A stretch of 64,000 bases of DNA from Sycobia sp. Sy_11 (Eukaryota; Arthropoda; Insecta; Hymenoptera; Epichrysomallidae). This document shows, in pieces, positions 45,905-58,309 of this stretch. The stretch lies in NCBI GenBank assembly GCA_018907035.1, contig JACCIC010000216.1, positions 696,501-760,500 of the forward strand, in the 5' to 3' direction. Made by a program: the position numbers and the translations under genes. The notes under the pieces were generated by a model. The model searched no databases. It saw only the letters and a program-made list of their open reading frames with translations, and was not told the DNA's origin. Each line of letters starts with the position of its first letter. Positions within the stretch are counted from its first letter, which is position 1.

Positions 45905-46780
45905 TTCTCGATTGCATGCATCTGACGAACACGTGATCGATGCCGACGGTATATGGCCGATTAAGCAACGTTACTATTTGGTCTCTCAGAAGATAGAGCT
46001 GGAAATGCATGCGTAAGTACGCAAATTGCTCGATCAAGGCGTAATTCGCAGATCAACCAAAAAGTGGTCGAGCGCCATCGTAATGATTTGAAAGAGCGAC
46101 GGGAGCTACCGATTCTACATGAATGATAGCAAATGGAACTCCGTGTCCAAGGTCAGCGCGTATCCGCTCCCTTACATGGACGTAATTTTATGAAAGTTGG
46201 GATATATTTCCACACTGGACCTCAGCAGCGCCTACCACCAGGTCCATCTTCGGGGGAAATCACGGTACCTCTCTGCCTTTATTGTTCCAGGCATAGGGTT
46301 GTTTGAATGGAACCGTATGCCGTATAGAGCCACCGGTGGGCCTGCAACCTTTCATCAGATATGCGACAAGCTGATCCGTTCTGAAGTAAAGCCGGTTGCC
46401 TTCGCCTACCTCGATGATGTGATGATCGCTACAGAGAGCTTTGACGAGCACCTTAGATGGCTTGAGCATATTCTGAGGCAAGTCTCTGAAGCTGGCTTAA
46501 CTATTAATATGTAGAAAAGTAAATTTGGAGTCGCCGAAGAAAGGTTTTCTTGGTGGTTCGCGACGGTTTTCGATCTGATCCAGATAAGATTGCACCAATC
46601 TTAACTTACCCCACATCAAAGAACCTGAAGTAGCTCCGTAGATTTTTAGGCCTCGCTTCTTGGTACCGCAAGTTCTTGTAGAACTTTGAAGAAAAGAAAG
46701 CCGTGTCTTTCTTTCTGTCCATGTCAACATCACCCGGATTGGCTAGTCGATTGAGCCTGACACCGGACCTTCATTCAGAA
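45905..46780 (+). pseudogene. Gypsy reverse transcriptase remnant
   Basis: Begins with linker sequence WPIKQRYYLVSQKIELEMHA, then KLLDQGVIRRSTKKWSSAIV, a stop, SDGSYRFYMNDS, ISTLDLSSAYHQVHLRGKSR and FAYLDDVMIATESFDEHLRW. YLDD is the RT catalytic box. Later parts (ending near 46780) are out of frame. It is more conserved than the upstream Gypsy piece and probably comes from a different copy. Confidence 0.82.
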
Positions 46781-46784
46781 CAGA

Positions 46785-47560
46785 TCAGCTAATTCTTAGC
46801 GAGGCCAGAGACTGCGGGGATACCGCTTCCTTCCGCAACTTTGAGAGCTGTCTACTGCCTTCCAAGGGCCTGCCGTCAACACCTTCCTATTGCCTGCGCT
46901 CCAGTATCACACAGCTGCATTTTTGTAAGTGTCGGTCCTTTTGGCACTTTCTTTCTCTCTCTTCCCCACCATCGCGCGCGCCGTCTGCGCGAAGACTCTC
47001 GGCCTGCGTTCTTCGCACGGTTGTTTTACGCGTAATATCTCTAAATCTGAAAATTTTTTCGAAATAGCTCTGTATTTAATTATATATGTTAAATAATGTA
47101 TATTTAACCATTCCTTCTATAGATAATTTATCATAGGTGAGATTATCTATAGATAATTTAACTACTTACGTCATACACGTATTTTTTGAAAATATGTTTA
47201 AGCTCGCGTCATTTTTTATTGATAATACATATTGCAGAAGATACAAAACTTCAAATTCTATCCTTTTACAAAATGATGTAGAATGTAAAGCTTGTTTATT
47301 TACAAATTTTGTATATCTTGTGGTTATAATTTAGAAAATGTATAACTTTATGACTTCTATACTTTTATTTTATTTTAATATTTAATTGCAAGAATTGAAT
47401 TTTCTATTTTTGATTTATATTATTATTTATATTTTTAATATTTGAGACAATTAATGGATTTTCTCTTTCTGTTTCTACTCGTTATTTACTACAATATTAG
47501 ATAAGCATTAAATATTACAACTCATTGTTTTAAACTAATTATGGAATATCCTTTTTGAGA
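46785..47560. other. Spacer, nothing recognised
   Basis: A GC-richer block to about 47030 is followed by AT-rich DNA. No gene or repeat is supported. Confidence 0.4.
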
Positions 47561-48063
47561 TTGGTAAGATAGACTCACTAATTGATAGACCACAGAAGTG
47601 AGTTAGATAGACGACAGAGCCAGATAGACTCACTTTGAAATTTCCATAATAGAAGAAAGGAAAGTCTTGATTTTTTGCAGAATGAAAAATTCATCTGCAT
47701 TAGAAAGTTGGTGCCGAGATTTGAGTGTCGGGGTTTATCTGAACTTGCACGACTCCGTGCCGGACTCCTGTGGCATGTCGATCGTGACGACAACGCACGA
47801 TTTTTCCTTAACCTATCTAGTTAAGTTGAGAGACGAGTCAGATAAATAATTACTGTTTATATATATATATATATATATATATAAGCTTTATTGAATTATA
47901 TATACAGAGTAGACTGCACACTTCCGTTACTTGCACGTCTGTTTCCTATGGTAGCTAATACCTGACTGACTCGCTAAAATGGTGGAGTCTATCTAGTTGC
48001 TGAAGTGTCGCTTTGGTCGGGTGCTCCTATAGCTAGGTGTATATGTGGGGAGGTATCCCCACT
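47560..48063 (-). repeat. Probable 3' LTR of the minus-strand Gypsy element
   Basis: The inner edge is marked by a purine-rich tract read on the minus strand (CAAGAAAGGGGGGCGATTG near 48066-48084). A (TA)n run lies at 47857-47882. The outer edge is not certain and no 5' LTR partner was found near 54.3 kb. Confidence 0.5.
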
Positions 48064-48144
48064 ATCAATCGCCCCCCTTTCTTGAGTTTTTTTTGTTACA
48101 GAAAAAGTAGAAAAGGTGTATTTCCTTTTTATTTACAAGTGATT

Positions 48145-48811
48145 TTAACCTAATTGTGCAAACTTAAAACTTAGTCTAATTAATGCTATCGCTCCCCTAA
48201 TCTCGATTCTTTTGACAGTGAAGGGAGATAGGTTGAGCTTATATTTCTCCAACCGCAAACAGAATTTGTCGCTGTATCGGAGAAGATTGTTAATCACTGT
48301 GTGATCGATTTTCCTGGTCTTGTTTTTGCCGAGGATGTTAATCATATTGATCTCGGTTATACCGGAGGTTGAAACATCAAGAAGTAGCTCATTCATCCCT
48401 CTGTAGTATCCAATAGTGAGTTCCTGGATATCCCTGAGCTCTCGTAAGGTGATATATAAGATGCTTATCCAGGAGTGTTACCCCTGGCGAGGTTTCTATT
48501 ATCCGCCTGATCACGTAATCTGCATAGCAGTTGTTTGCAAGGACGACTTCGCGTTTGTATTTGGATCCGGCGATAGACGGGAGTATATAATAAACAACGA
48601 CGTCTTGTAGGTTCGCGGAAAGACTAAAATCCACATGTGTGAGTGCATTCAGCCCTGAGAAAGTCGCTTCAAGGACAATACTGATATGCGTCTCACGGTC
48701 GATGCTTGCGAAATCTTTGATTTGTAGCCATTCGAGGGTCCGATTCTGTACTACGAACAGGTATACCGCCCTAATAATCAAACGTTTATAGTTAACTAGT
48801 TCTAGGGTCAT
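48145..48811 (-). pseudogene. Unknown 3' ORF of the Gypsy element, at the env position
   Basis: Two minus-strand frames (48811-48389 and 48396-48145) look like one protein of about 220 residues with a frame change near 48425; GYYRGMNELLLDV continues the first frame's tail. It holds repeated hydrophobic blocks (LEWLQIKDFASI, LNALTHVDFSLSANLQDVVV, GVTLLDKHLIYHL). I see no signal peptide, membrane span or furin-type site, so it is not an obvious envelope. It lies between the integrase end and the 3' LTR. Confidence 0.4.
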
Positions 48812-48898
48812 GACTAATTCTGCAAACTCGAAAGTTCTGTAGTTTTAAGAAACCGATCCAGAATATCGCGTGTCTGTCCTAGGGACAAGTCTGGCGTG

Positions 48899-49254
48899 CT
48901 AAATACTTCTGACAGCATCGCTTTCCGTGAAAAACGCTGGCGTTACGCGTTCTATACTAACCGTTCTATTGGTACCGTTGATCTTTATGTCTAACGTCTT
49001 GCCATCGTGGCTGCGATCAATTATCTTATGCAGTCCTGTATAGGGACGGTGCAGTGGAGTGCGTTTGGCCCCACGTTGTAAAAAGACGTGGGTGCATTCA
49101 TGCATGTTCTTAAAAATAATCGACTTGGGTTTATTTTTGTGTTCTACTGGTATCGGCCGCACCTCGCGCATAAGGTCGCAAAGTAACAAACCGTCGTTGA
49201 GTTCGACGTCCTCGGGAGTGTAAAAAGCTCTCGGGATACGCAAGTGTGTGCCGT
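48899..49254 (-). pseudogene. Gypsy integrase C-terminal fragment
   Basis: HLRIPRAFYTPEDVELNDG, RPIPVEHKNKPKSIIF, THVFLQRGAKRTPLHRPYTG and TNRTVSIERVTPAFF match the integrase tail of 412/mdg-type insect Gypsy elements. The upstream integrase core has been replaced by the inserted LINE. Confidence 0.8.
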
Positions 49255-49264
49255 GAAGTGTGTG

Positions 49265-50944
49265 CCGGAAAGATGCAAATACGGATGGTGGGGGGCGCCT
49301 CTGTCGCCATATCCGCTCCTCTCATGATTGTCATTATCTCAGCTTGAAAAACAGTGGATTATCGTCCAAATTGGACGATTGTTCCCCTGCCATTACTTCT
49401 GCGGATTAGTCCTGCACCTGCACACCTTTCATTTTTAGAGCTGTATGTGAACCATAGTTCTCTAATGTTTGGGATTTCCATTCTACTTTGGATGGGATAT
49501 TGACTAAATTTCTTGTTGAAGAGGAAGTTTCTGTTCGTGGCATCCAGGTTCATTCGTAAAATCGCCTTTCCGTCCAGTCCCTTGGGGAACCGTGGCGGTC
49601 CTTCCCTGCTAAGTTCTCCGAGTGAGCTTTTGACTCTATGAAGGGCTTTTGCAGTTGTACTCACCAAGGTCAGTGTGAGTGGTTTAATCTTGAACCTGAG
49701 ATAATTCTCAATACCATGCTCCTCACTCTCTCGAGTATGCTAATAGCAATGGACAATGCCGTTCTCTTCCACCAGACTAGAGCACAATATATTAGTCTGA
49801 GATTTGGACCAGCCTCATCTATCCACTTCATCGTGTCTGGTCTAAGGCTCCATGTTCTGGTTATGCCCCTTCTAACTTGCCACAGGCAAGTCGTCAGCTT
49901 GTCAGCTGTGTATTCTAGGTAATTTTTCCACGATATCTTACTATTGATGACAACACCTAGGTATTTCACTTTTTTGTTGAGGGTTAAGGGTTACCCTACT
50001 AGAGTCAAGTTGCACTCTCTTTTCTCCATTTGTATTTTCGGGTGCAGACTATGACTTCAGTTTTCCTTGGATTAACTATCTGTCTGTATCATATGTCCAT
50101 CACGTTGAAGGTGCCTTGTAAGATCCCCATAAGGGAGTCTAGAAAGGGTCCTCTGGTGATAACCATGATGTTATCGGCATAACCAACTGCCGTACAATCC
50201 ATGTTGTTCAGTCGTTTCAAAAGGTCGTTTACCAGAAGGCACCATATGAGTGGAGAGAGGACGTCACCCTGCAGGTACCGAGACTCCACTACGCCTCGTA
50301 GGGTTGTACTCCCTTTACTGGTTTCTAGAACGCTTTAATAACTCCCCGTGATGTGTGACTGAAAGCCCCTTCGATGACTGTCTTACGAAGACACTTGGTT
50401 GTTTGTTTTAGATAACCTAGCTTCCTATTCCACCAGCAGACCTCGATTTTGGTCTTCGCTTGTTTAGGGCGACAGTTTTCCTCAAAGGTGTGTCTGATGG
50501 CGTCATTCGCGGCGCTTTCAAGCGTTCGCTTCTCCCTGATACCATCAGATATGTTCTTCAGTTGGTCCTCAATGGACCTTTTATACCCATGCCAATCTGA
50601 GCGCTTAGGATGTCGCACCTAGATTGTTCTTTCTCATGGGATATTCCCAAAGATAATATTAGCAGGGAGTGGTCACAAAGTGTTTTCATATCCTCCACCC
50701 TCCATCCTCTAATTAAATTGGTTAGCCGCGTGGAGTAAAGAGTTATATCAATAACCTGCTCCCTTAGATTGATTCCGAAGGTGGCAGTGTCCCCCACATT
50801 AGGTATTTCTAGTTCCGTTTCTACTAGGTATTCTAGTAGTTTAACGCCTTTCTTGTTCGTGTCAGTCCTACTCCACACCCTGTGGTGTGCGTTCGCATCA
50901 CACACTAGGATTAATGGAAGGTTGCTAATCGTACAATGTTCCAC
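49265..50944 (-). pseudogene. LINE ORF2 remnant (endonuclease, RT, RNase H)
   Basis: Endonuclease: LILVCDANAHHRVWSRTDTN and LEIPNVGDTATFGINLREQV, then CDHSLLI. RT: QGDVLSPLIWCLLVNDLLKR with the catalytic box AVGYADN, where the second Asp of YADD is changed to Asn; then KYLGVVINSKISW. RNase H: ELWFTYSSKNERCAGAGL (the WFTDGSK site lost its Asp) and STVFQAEIMTIM. Stops and frame changes separate the parts, and two catalytic sites are mutated. Confidence 0.82.
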
Positions 50945-51297
50945 CAGCCTCCGGACTTCCCCAGACGAGTTGTCAGTGCTACCATATGGAAGGTAGGCAG
51001 ATGCAATGACTATTGGTCCGATCCCTCTACCTTCACAGAGACCACTGCTAGGTCTCTAGTACAAAGGCCGAACACTTATACGCTTTGTTAGGATACTTGC
51101 TCTAGGTCTTAGTACCTCTGAGGCTCTGATACACGTTACTCCAGACCCCAGTCCCCTTATCGCGCCCTTCACCATCCAAGGTTCTTGGATTATTGATATG
51201 CGTGTGTGTACTCCACCAAACTCCTCTGCATAATGGCATAGGCGTCTTTCCAGTGGTGCAAGTTGATTTGGAAGAATAGGATATCCGATGGAGCTAT

Positions 51298-52320
51298 TTA
51301 TGTCTCCATTGTCACCGCGTCCTCAGCATTGTCCGCAGACGCCTGTTTCTCACGGCGGCTCACTTTAAAAGTGATCCTACCCATCAGATACCAGGGCCTG
51401 TGATCAAGAGCCGCCAGCAATCTGGCGTACGATTCCGGGATGATGAGCACATGGAGATGTTCATCTCCTGCGCTGGTCATCTCTTCCACTCCGAACTGCG
51501 TTTTCGCGACCCTCCAAGACCGTGTCTTAGTCTTTAAGGTATGGTTGAACCCCTCCAGCAAATACCTCTCCACCAAGACTATTGACGGGTTCATCGGGGG
51601 CCCGGTATCCACGTCACCGTCTTTAGTCTGGTCTGAAGGAGCTCTGCATCCCCCATTTTCAGCTTAGATCCCCCTAGGGTAAGTCCAGAGTGTTCAGTTT
51701 TTCGGCTAGCCACTCATTCGCCTCTGGGTTGTTACATCACCGCCTCAAGAAACGCTGAAAACATTTCCGAGCTGATGGGTACTTCCGGGTAATCCTAATA
51801 CACCACGATGCATGTCAGGGGTTTGACCTTCGGGCGTCCGAGAGGACCTCAGCACTCGCCAGCCTTCCCCGTGAGGGAGGCGGAGGACCAGACATTGAGC
51901 CTGTACTTTTGCCGTCCACCTCCTTGGATTTTTTAGATTTTTTAGAGGCCAAGAGCGGGATCTTGTCAGACTCTGTCGCCTCTTAATCCCCACCTTGATC
52001 TGTACAGCAAAGCCTGAGTTGTCGGACTCTGTAGCTTTACGCTGCCGGGCTAACTTCCTTCTCGCTGCGCTACACAGCCTCTTTTTACCTCGGTACTTGT
52101 TTTCCCCATCCTCACTGACCTGTGGTCTAGGGGTCACAACCACTCCAGGCTTAATGCATGAAGCTGCATCCGCCTTGATCTCTTGGGCAGTCGACGTATT
52201 TGAGGGATCTGGGAGTACTGCTCCTCGGTCCTCGACTTTCATTTCGGCATTTTTGTTTTTATCCATTTGGATCCCACGAGAAGCTAGGAAAATGTTGACC
52301 ACCGGCACAGATCCCCGCAT
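51298..52320 (-). pseudogene. LINE ORF1 remnant
   Basis: The first frame (52320-51745) starts MRGSVPVVNIFLASRGIQMD and is Lys/Arg-rich (RGKKRLCSAARRKLARQRKA). The second frame (51612-51298) reads TKTRSWRVAKTQFGVEEM, HLHVLIIPESYARLLAAL and WYLMGRITFKV, matching the C-terminal ORF1 domain found in LOA-type elements. It is interrupted by a frame change near 51700. Confidence 0.65.
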
Positions 52321-52527
52321 GTACCAGTTAAGCTAATTACTCGAAAAGGTCGCTCGGTGTCCCCGAGGAATCGTTAGACAGTGGCGGTAACCACCTATAT
52401 TTCTCGCAGATTCTCCACGAATTGTTCTGTTTCTGATGTGAATGGGACTTACCCACGTGCTTTTCGAGTGTCTAATTAGTATTTCGTTAAATTACTCTTT
52501 AGCGGCCGCGAGTTTTTCCGGACTGAG

Positions 52528-53030
52528 TCACCGTGCTGGCTGACTCAGTGTACGTTCCTCCCTTTTGATATGATGGTATAGACCTCTGTTGATGAGTTTT
52601 GACTTTTGTTCGGCGCCTATGACCAGACAGCGATTTTGTAATACCAGCGCGTAGGGACTATTTCGGCCAATCGCATGAACCTTCAACGTTGGTACCGATC
52701 GAGCGTAGTATTTCACTGCATCTCTCGTATCTATACCTTTCGAAGCCGTAGATCGGATAGTAAATTGAAATGCTTGATAAAATCTACAATCGGGTAACTG
52801 ACATTTGTGGCGATGAAATTCCAGGGCAGTTTTTCTTGAAAGCCTACATTGATCGCAAGGTTCTGCAGTTCGTATGTCGCAATGGTCGTACAGTTCGGGG
52901 TGTATAGACTGGTAATTCTCGATTCTTCGTGACCGCGCGTGACTTGTGGGTTCTTCGCTGGAACCACAGACACGTCTGTGCTTGTGTCGATCAGGTCATC
53001 GATACCTGACGTCTTATCGGTAAGGTGGAG
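52528..53030 (-). pseudogene. Gypsy protease fragment
   Basis: LIDTSTDVSVVPAKNP is the aspartic protease site (the usual DTGSD or DTGAD with the Gly changed to Ser). It is followed by TIATYELQNLAINVGFQEKL, NFIATNVSYPIVDFIKHFNL and LSDLR. The linker to RT probably continues to about 52530 (MKYYARSVPTLKVHAIG), where the LINE insertion begins further on. RT itself is missing. Confidence 0.75.
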
Positions 53031-54227
53031 ACGATTGGAGAAAATGAGCGTGGTTATTGTCTGCGTAGCTTCACGCTCGGAGATAATAGAACGATTTTCT
53101 ATCGCTCTATTATTATTAGAGGTTTAATGTGCACTAGCGTGTATACAACGTATCTCGAACCGGAATTGTTCCAGCGCCTTTGCAATCAATCGTGCCCCAT
53201 GCGACGCGTGCTCTTTGGGGAGGTACTAATCCTCCATCACAACTTCAAAAACTTTATCCGCGTGACGCGGGATTTCGTCGTTGTTATCGTTTATAATCGC
53301 ACAACGAATGTACTTGATTAACCTGACCGCCATAGATCCGTGACTACGTCGGAAGGAATCCGCGCACTTGCTTGCTGTAATATTTCCTGTAGGAAAACGC
53401 TGGGTTTTCTGGAACCCATCTCTAAGCTGCGGAATAATTTCTCCAGCTTCTGTTTTTCAGAGATAGGGTGTTGCTGGAGTAGTTCGTTTTTCAACGTAAC
53501 CTACATAGCTTCCGCGGGCAGCTCATGGAAGAGGCCAGGAGTAGTACGGATTATATCGTTCGATAAATGGCTCGTCAATATCCGACGTTATGCCTTTTAC
53601 CGTAAGCATCATTTTGAAAACGTTAAACCATGCTACAGCTTCTCATTTTTACAAAATTAGTAAACCGAACGGATTTTTCTGATCGCGGTTCGTTAAAGTC
53701 GTTAATCTGCTGTAAAATTGGGGGTTAATCGGTTGTAAATTTTCCGCATCATTACGCCTATCGACCGGGTTATTTATTCTCTTGCGGAGGTTAATGATAA
53801 CCACGCTCAGATCCTTGATCTGTCTGCGGAAGTTCATATTTTCCTCCCGCAAGACTACGAGGTATTGCTCTATCTCAAGAGAGTAATTATATCTGCGGAT
53901 ATCTTTGGGGAGCCTGATGTTCTGGTTCTCTGACGCGCTTGTGCCCGTATACGGAAACGCGGAATTTGACGCGTATGCAATTGACGTCGCGTTAGTCGAC
54001 GCAATGATTATCGCTGGATCTACTAACGAATTTATACGCATCCTATCTGGATTATTGCTGTTTCTTAGCGGGGTATCGAATATCGCGGAGGGTGTTCTCA
54101 TTATCGAGTTTCCGGCGATTAATCCGGGGGTTCCGAAGGGAATCATTGTATTTTGCGGTTTTCTGAACAGTCTACCACTTCTCATATGTCCGTCTGTCGT
54201 AGCCTTGTCAGGGTTTATGTCACACAT
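53030..54227 (-). pseudogene. Gypsy gag remnant
   Basis: The frame at 54227-53649 (MCDINPDKATTDGHMRSGRL; later NYSLEIEQYLVVLREENMNF, probably coiled coil) is the N-terminal gag. In broken frames the capsid follows: YVTLKNELLQQHPISEKQKL, EKLFRSLEMGSRKPSVFLQE and ILQQASARIPSDVVTDLWRS. These match the common arthropod Gypsy capsid. The protease frame is directly downstream. Confidence 0.72.
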
Positions 54228-54249
54228 TATCCTATTCGAATACTTATGA

Positions 54250-54931
54250 AATAATCTATGTGTTAACTAGCTAAACCTACCTAAGTATACATCTCTTAAT
54301 TACTGTAATTCTGCTGTATGCAGTATTTTCGCTTGCACGGGACGGGGGTTGCCCTGACTGACGGTTGCATACACGAAACAGTTATAAACCTATAGGCCCC
54401 AAACTATACTTTTATGTGATTAATGATATTTTTTTATTGAGGTTATAGTTTGTTTTTAAATGCAAGCACTGATTGTTTACCCTCGACGCTTAACGGATTT
54501 ATTATCTATAAGCGCGCAATTGTGACAATCGCTCAGCACCTGAGTATTATTTTCTGGAATTGGCGTATAAGCCAATAGAGAGTAATTTCATGTGCTTTGC
54601 AACAAGCTTTATGTCGCTGTTTCCGTTCGTCACCATCGTGTGAGTTTATCGAAAAGGATAAATTACTCGCGGATAGCTTGGAATTTATTTACAGAGTTTA
54701 ATTTGTTGAATTAATTTCAACTGATTTTTATATTGTTAATTAGATTTTCATTGCAAAAATTTGCTTGAGAGAATAGATTTTTATTATTTAATATTTATTA
54801 TTAATGACTACTTATGGAACCTAATTTTAGATTATGTTGTTAATATTTTTTGGGAGAAAATATTCTTTAATCGCATAAAAAGCGTCTAACCTGATTGATG
54901 CAACTCAATCGAGGTATTATCCTTCTCATTG

Positions 54932-54978
<47 letters not shown>

Positions 54979-55680
54979 AGTATAAATATTGTAATTAATT
55001 TCTTAAATATGTTATAATTATCACTTAATTTTTTAAAGTATTCTAATTATTTACTCTAGGATACTAGAATTTACTGTATTTTGTAATTTGGCTTCCTATT
55101 TATCAAGTTCAGGTTACTCGATTATGTGGTGATGGTTTTTTTACCTTCCCTATCTAGATCATCATTCAGTTGGCGAGTCTGAGTGAGCCTGAGCCCAGTT
55201 ATATATCTTAATTCAGTAGGTGGCGAATCTGCCGGTTTATACAGTGCATTTGTTTTTGTTATATTTACAACTACTTTTATCGACTATTTGTAATATATAT
55301 TGTTTTGTATTTATATATACTTATTAAATATCATTTTGTATATATATTATGAAGTTCGGAATGAGAGGAGAAGGTTAAATAAAGTAAAATAAAATAAGTT
55401 CGCGGAAATTACTTAACTTGATTTGGCATAAAAACCTCTACGATTTTAGAGGAAAAGCCGAAGCAAGCTGAAACTGTATTAAATGAAAAAGAAGACAGAA
55501 ATAATTATGAACTACGCGCGCTAAATAAACTAATTAAATTTATATAAATTAATTATAATAAATGGTAATCAACAACAACGCCATTAACGTTAACACCTAC
55601 AGAACGTACAAGTTATAAACCTTTATACATATATACTTGCACTGCTTAAGCACACGCTACCGACATTCTCACCATACATT
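54250..55680. other. AT-rich spacer
   Basis: A (TA)n tract lies at about 54938-54975. The expected 5' LTR of the adjacent Gypsy element was looked for and not found. No gene is seen. Confidence 0.4.
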
Positions 55681-55689
55681 TACTGCAGA

Positions 55690-56370
55690 TGTGGTACTGT
55701 TGTTTGTCGTGCACCAGGTAATTTCCTGGTATTCAGGACGGGAGCAAACCTAAGCAAAGTGTCGCACGTGCCGCAGTACCCCAACGTCTCGGGAACGGGT
55801 ACAGCTCTTGCACCGCGTACGTAATCAGGCAATCCTCAAGCGCTCGCAACGGAGCCTTCTTGACGTGCCGAGCTTAGATTGCTCAGAACGAGGGTTCACT
55901 TAACAAGACGGCTTCTTGAAGCATCTTGTCCGCTGATTTACGAACACACCCGCGTAGCACTCACAGTACACTTTTTATTTACACTAGACACACGCATACA
56001 ATAACACGGGAGGAATTCATCCGTCACGTGCACGGACGTAGTCGAAAACATCGCTAGCTCAAGTAGATCGAATATAATCGACACAAAGCTTACGCGCACG
56101 ATCGAGAACAACAAGACTCGAAGATTTGTACAAGACGTTCTGCCTCTGATATGCGAATACAAACTAAACTATTCGATCACTCGCGCGCGATTTTTCTCTT
56201 GTGGATCGTATACACTATACGATATTTTTCAGAGCATAAATAGCTGCATAAAATCAGCCTCACTCCTAGCATTTTTGGTCAAACCCTAGAATTCGGACTG
56301 CGGGACGACATTTGAGTTTCCCTCTCATTAGGACGTCTCCACGGCCGTGCTCCGCCCCTCGTTACACCGC
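55690..56370. other. GC-richer block, possible LTR remnant
   Basis: The block has balanced base composition and CpG-rich words, ends GCTCCGCCCCTCGTTACACC, and lacks a credible frame. It could be an old LTR or a promoter region. I cannot assign it. Confidence 0.3.
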
Positions 56371-56374
56371 TACA

Positions 56375-57180
56375 CATCAGTTTCTATCTACGGTTCATAC
56401 ATATACACGCATATACATATACACGCATATACATACACACCTACACATACACTTATAAAGATACAAATACATACATATAACGTATATACGGAAAACATAC
56501 ATACATATCGGTTGCACGCATAGTTTCCCTGAACCCTTATGGTTAGCAACAAATGATTTATTTGAACTTTATTTGACTCTAATGTCCTAACATATTTTTG
56601 CTTTAAGCAAATATGTTTATTTGATCTTATTGTCAATAATTAATATTTAGCAATTGATTTTATCATGTATTGTATTACTACGTATATTGCAATCATACTG
56701 TTATTATCTGTTGCTTTTAATAATTTTTTGATATTTGAATAAACTATTTCTTCTGAAATTTTGATCTAATTCCTTAGTTTATGTTAAATAAATTTTGAAT
56801 TTGTTATTCTCAATTTTTTTCTAAAAATGAGGTTCACTCAAAAATTTTATGCAACTGTCGTCTGATGCACACTTTTTTTAGATTAGAATAATTCTACCGC
56901 ATCTCGACGTTCATTTTGCTACAGCTCCCTCTGCCGGCTGCTACAGTTGTTGCTGTTGGCGGTGGCTGCAGTGTTGCCGATGCGGCAATGACCGGTGCTG
57001 CCGCTGCTGTTCCTAACCGAGCAGCGTTGTTTAGATACTACGGTGTTGCCGCTGAACTTCGCAGACCTCTGTGGCCGTTGCGATTTTACCAAGAAAGTGC
57101 GTGGCTGCACGAAAGCCGTTTGGTTTCAAGGAAGCACGGTCTACGCCCTCGCCTAAAATACCGGATTTAGAGAATTAATT
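56375..57180. other. Spacer with a CA/TA-rich tract and a GC-rich block
   Basis: Irregular ACACGCATATACATA-type repeats occupy 56400-56510. A GC-rich block at 56920-57165 has an Ala-rich 84-residue frame without similarity, which I treat as chance. Confidence 0.4.
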
Positions 57181-57247
57181 TTAATTTTCTTAATTTCTTT
57201 ACTTGAATATACCGTTTTCTTGTTTGTCGTTTCCTGTCGTGCATGTG

Positions 57248-57287
<40 letters not shown>

Positions 57288-57289
57288 AT

Positions 57290-57340
<51 letters not shown>

Positions 57341-57345
57341 CGTGT

Positions 57346-57381
<36 letters not shown>
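57248..57381. repeat. Compound (TA)n/(TG)n microsatellite
   Basis: TA and TG runs alternate and are broken by short CACACA steps. They produce spurious Tyr-Ile and Cys-Val frames on both strands. Confidence 0.95.
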
Positions 57382-57384
<3 letters not shown>

Positions 57385-57399
57385 CGTGTGAACACACTG

Positions 57400-57695
57400 C
57401 GGCTACCGCGGGTGCAGTGTAAAAAGCCGCTTCCCGCTATGCGGAATACACGAGGTTTATCCGCTGCTCATTGTTAGTAAACGGCGGTAGATATATGGAG
57501 GTCTACGTGATCACGCGCTGATCTCCACGGTGTATATAGTGAGTTCCGAGAATATTTGGAGACTGAATTTCAAATGAATTCCTAAAAAGTGTAAGTATAG
57601 AATTATATTTTGTATAGAAAATACGCACATCACTCATTTATTATACATATTCTTTCTAAGTTTATTCTAATGTATAGTACATATCTATATGTATT

Positions 57696-57734
<39 letters not shown>

Positions 57735-57980
57735 TACGCATATAATATTTACTCTTGATAGGTGTATACATGTATATGTGTTGTTTATTTCGCGTTTGTT
57801 TTAAAAATCTTGCTGCTCGCGTAGTATTCGCACTAGCTATACTTTCCTGACGAAATGAGATGACCCCAAATAAAAAGTTCGCATCTTATATATTTTGACC
57901 CATAGAATACGCATCATGAGGTCTATTTTAAAATCAGGGTAGTACATTGTTTAAATCACAATTATTTAAACAAATCAAAA
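57400..57980. other. Spacer with a (TA)n tract
   Basis: A (TA)n tract lies at about 57703-57731. The GC-richer part at 57400-57540 has no recognisable content. Confidence 0.4.
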
Positions 57981-57984
57981 AGAA

Positions 57985-58305
57985 TCAAATTTGATACCGA
58001 AAAATTTTTTTCCGAAAAATAGATTCTTTTAAATAAAAAAACGTCTAAGCATCATTCTCCTAAAATGCATATGAAAAATTTTGTGATTTTTTTGCACTTG
58101 AACTATATGTAAAATTGCAGCAAAGTCAAATTTTTGAAAAACTCAAAATCTTTCCTCTTACATAATCATTTTGAATGATTTAAAATAAATTTTGTGAAAA
58201 TAAACAATAGTTATTTAGCAATAAACATTTGACCCTTTTTATGTCATTTTTCGATACTTATCATACTGTTCTGACACTATTATCATCTGTTACATTTGTT
58301 CAAAA
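57985..58305 (+). repeat. Left arm of a 4.6-kb inverted repeat (partner 62290-62620)
   Basis: Matching blocks include GCATCATTCTCCTAAAATGC, AATTGCAGCAAA, TCATTTTGAATGATTTAAAA, TTTAGCAATAAACATTTGA and GTTCTGA. All recur as reverse complement at 62290-62620. The arms enclose an LTR-like block, a Mutator/Kolobok-like element and a mariner. Confidence 0.85.
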
Positions 58306-58309
58306 TTAA

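Larger units (their letters stand above)
49265..52340 (-). mobile_element. LOA/I-like non-LTR retrotransposon inside the Gypsy element
   Basis: Minus-strand order: ORF1 (52320-51745 and 51612-51298); endonuclease end (50944-50620); RT (50618-49670); RNase H start (about 49480-49265). The presence of RNase H after RT and of a DUF4780-like ORF1 points to the LOA or I group. The 3' end stops inside RNase H at a direct repeat AAGTGTGTGCCG (49243 and 49257). All frames are broken. Confidence 0.8.

Noticed and set aside
56916..57170. Ala/Val-rich 84-residue frame starting MLQLPLPAATVVAV
   Set aside because: No similarity or domain, low-complexity codons, and both strands are open over the same GC-rich block.
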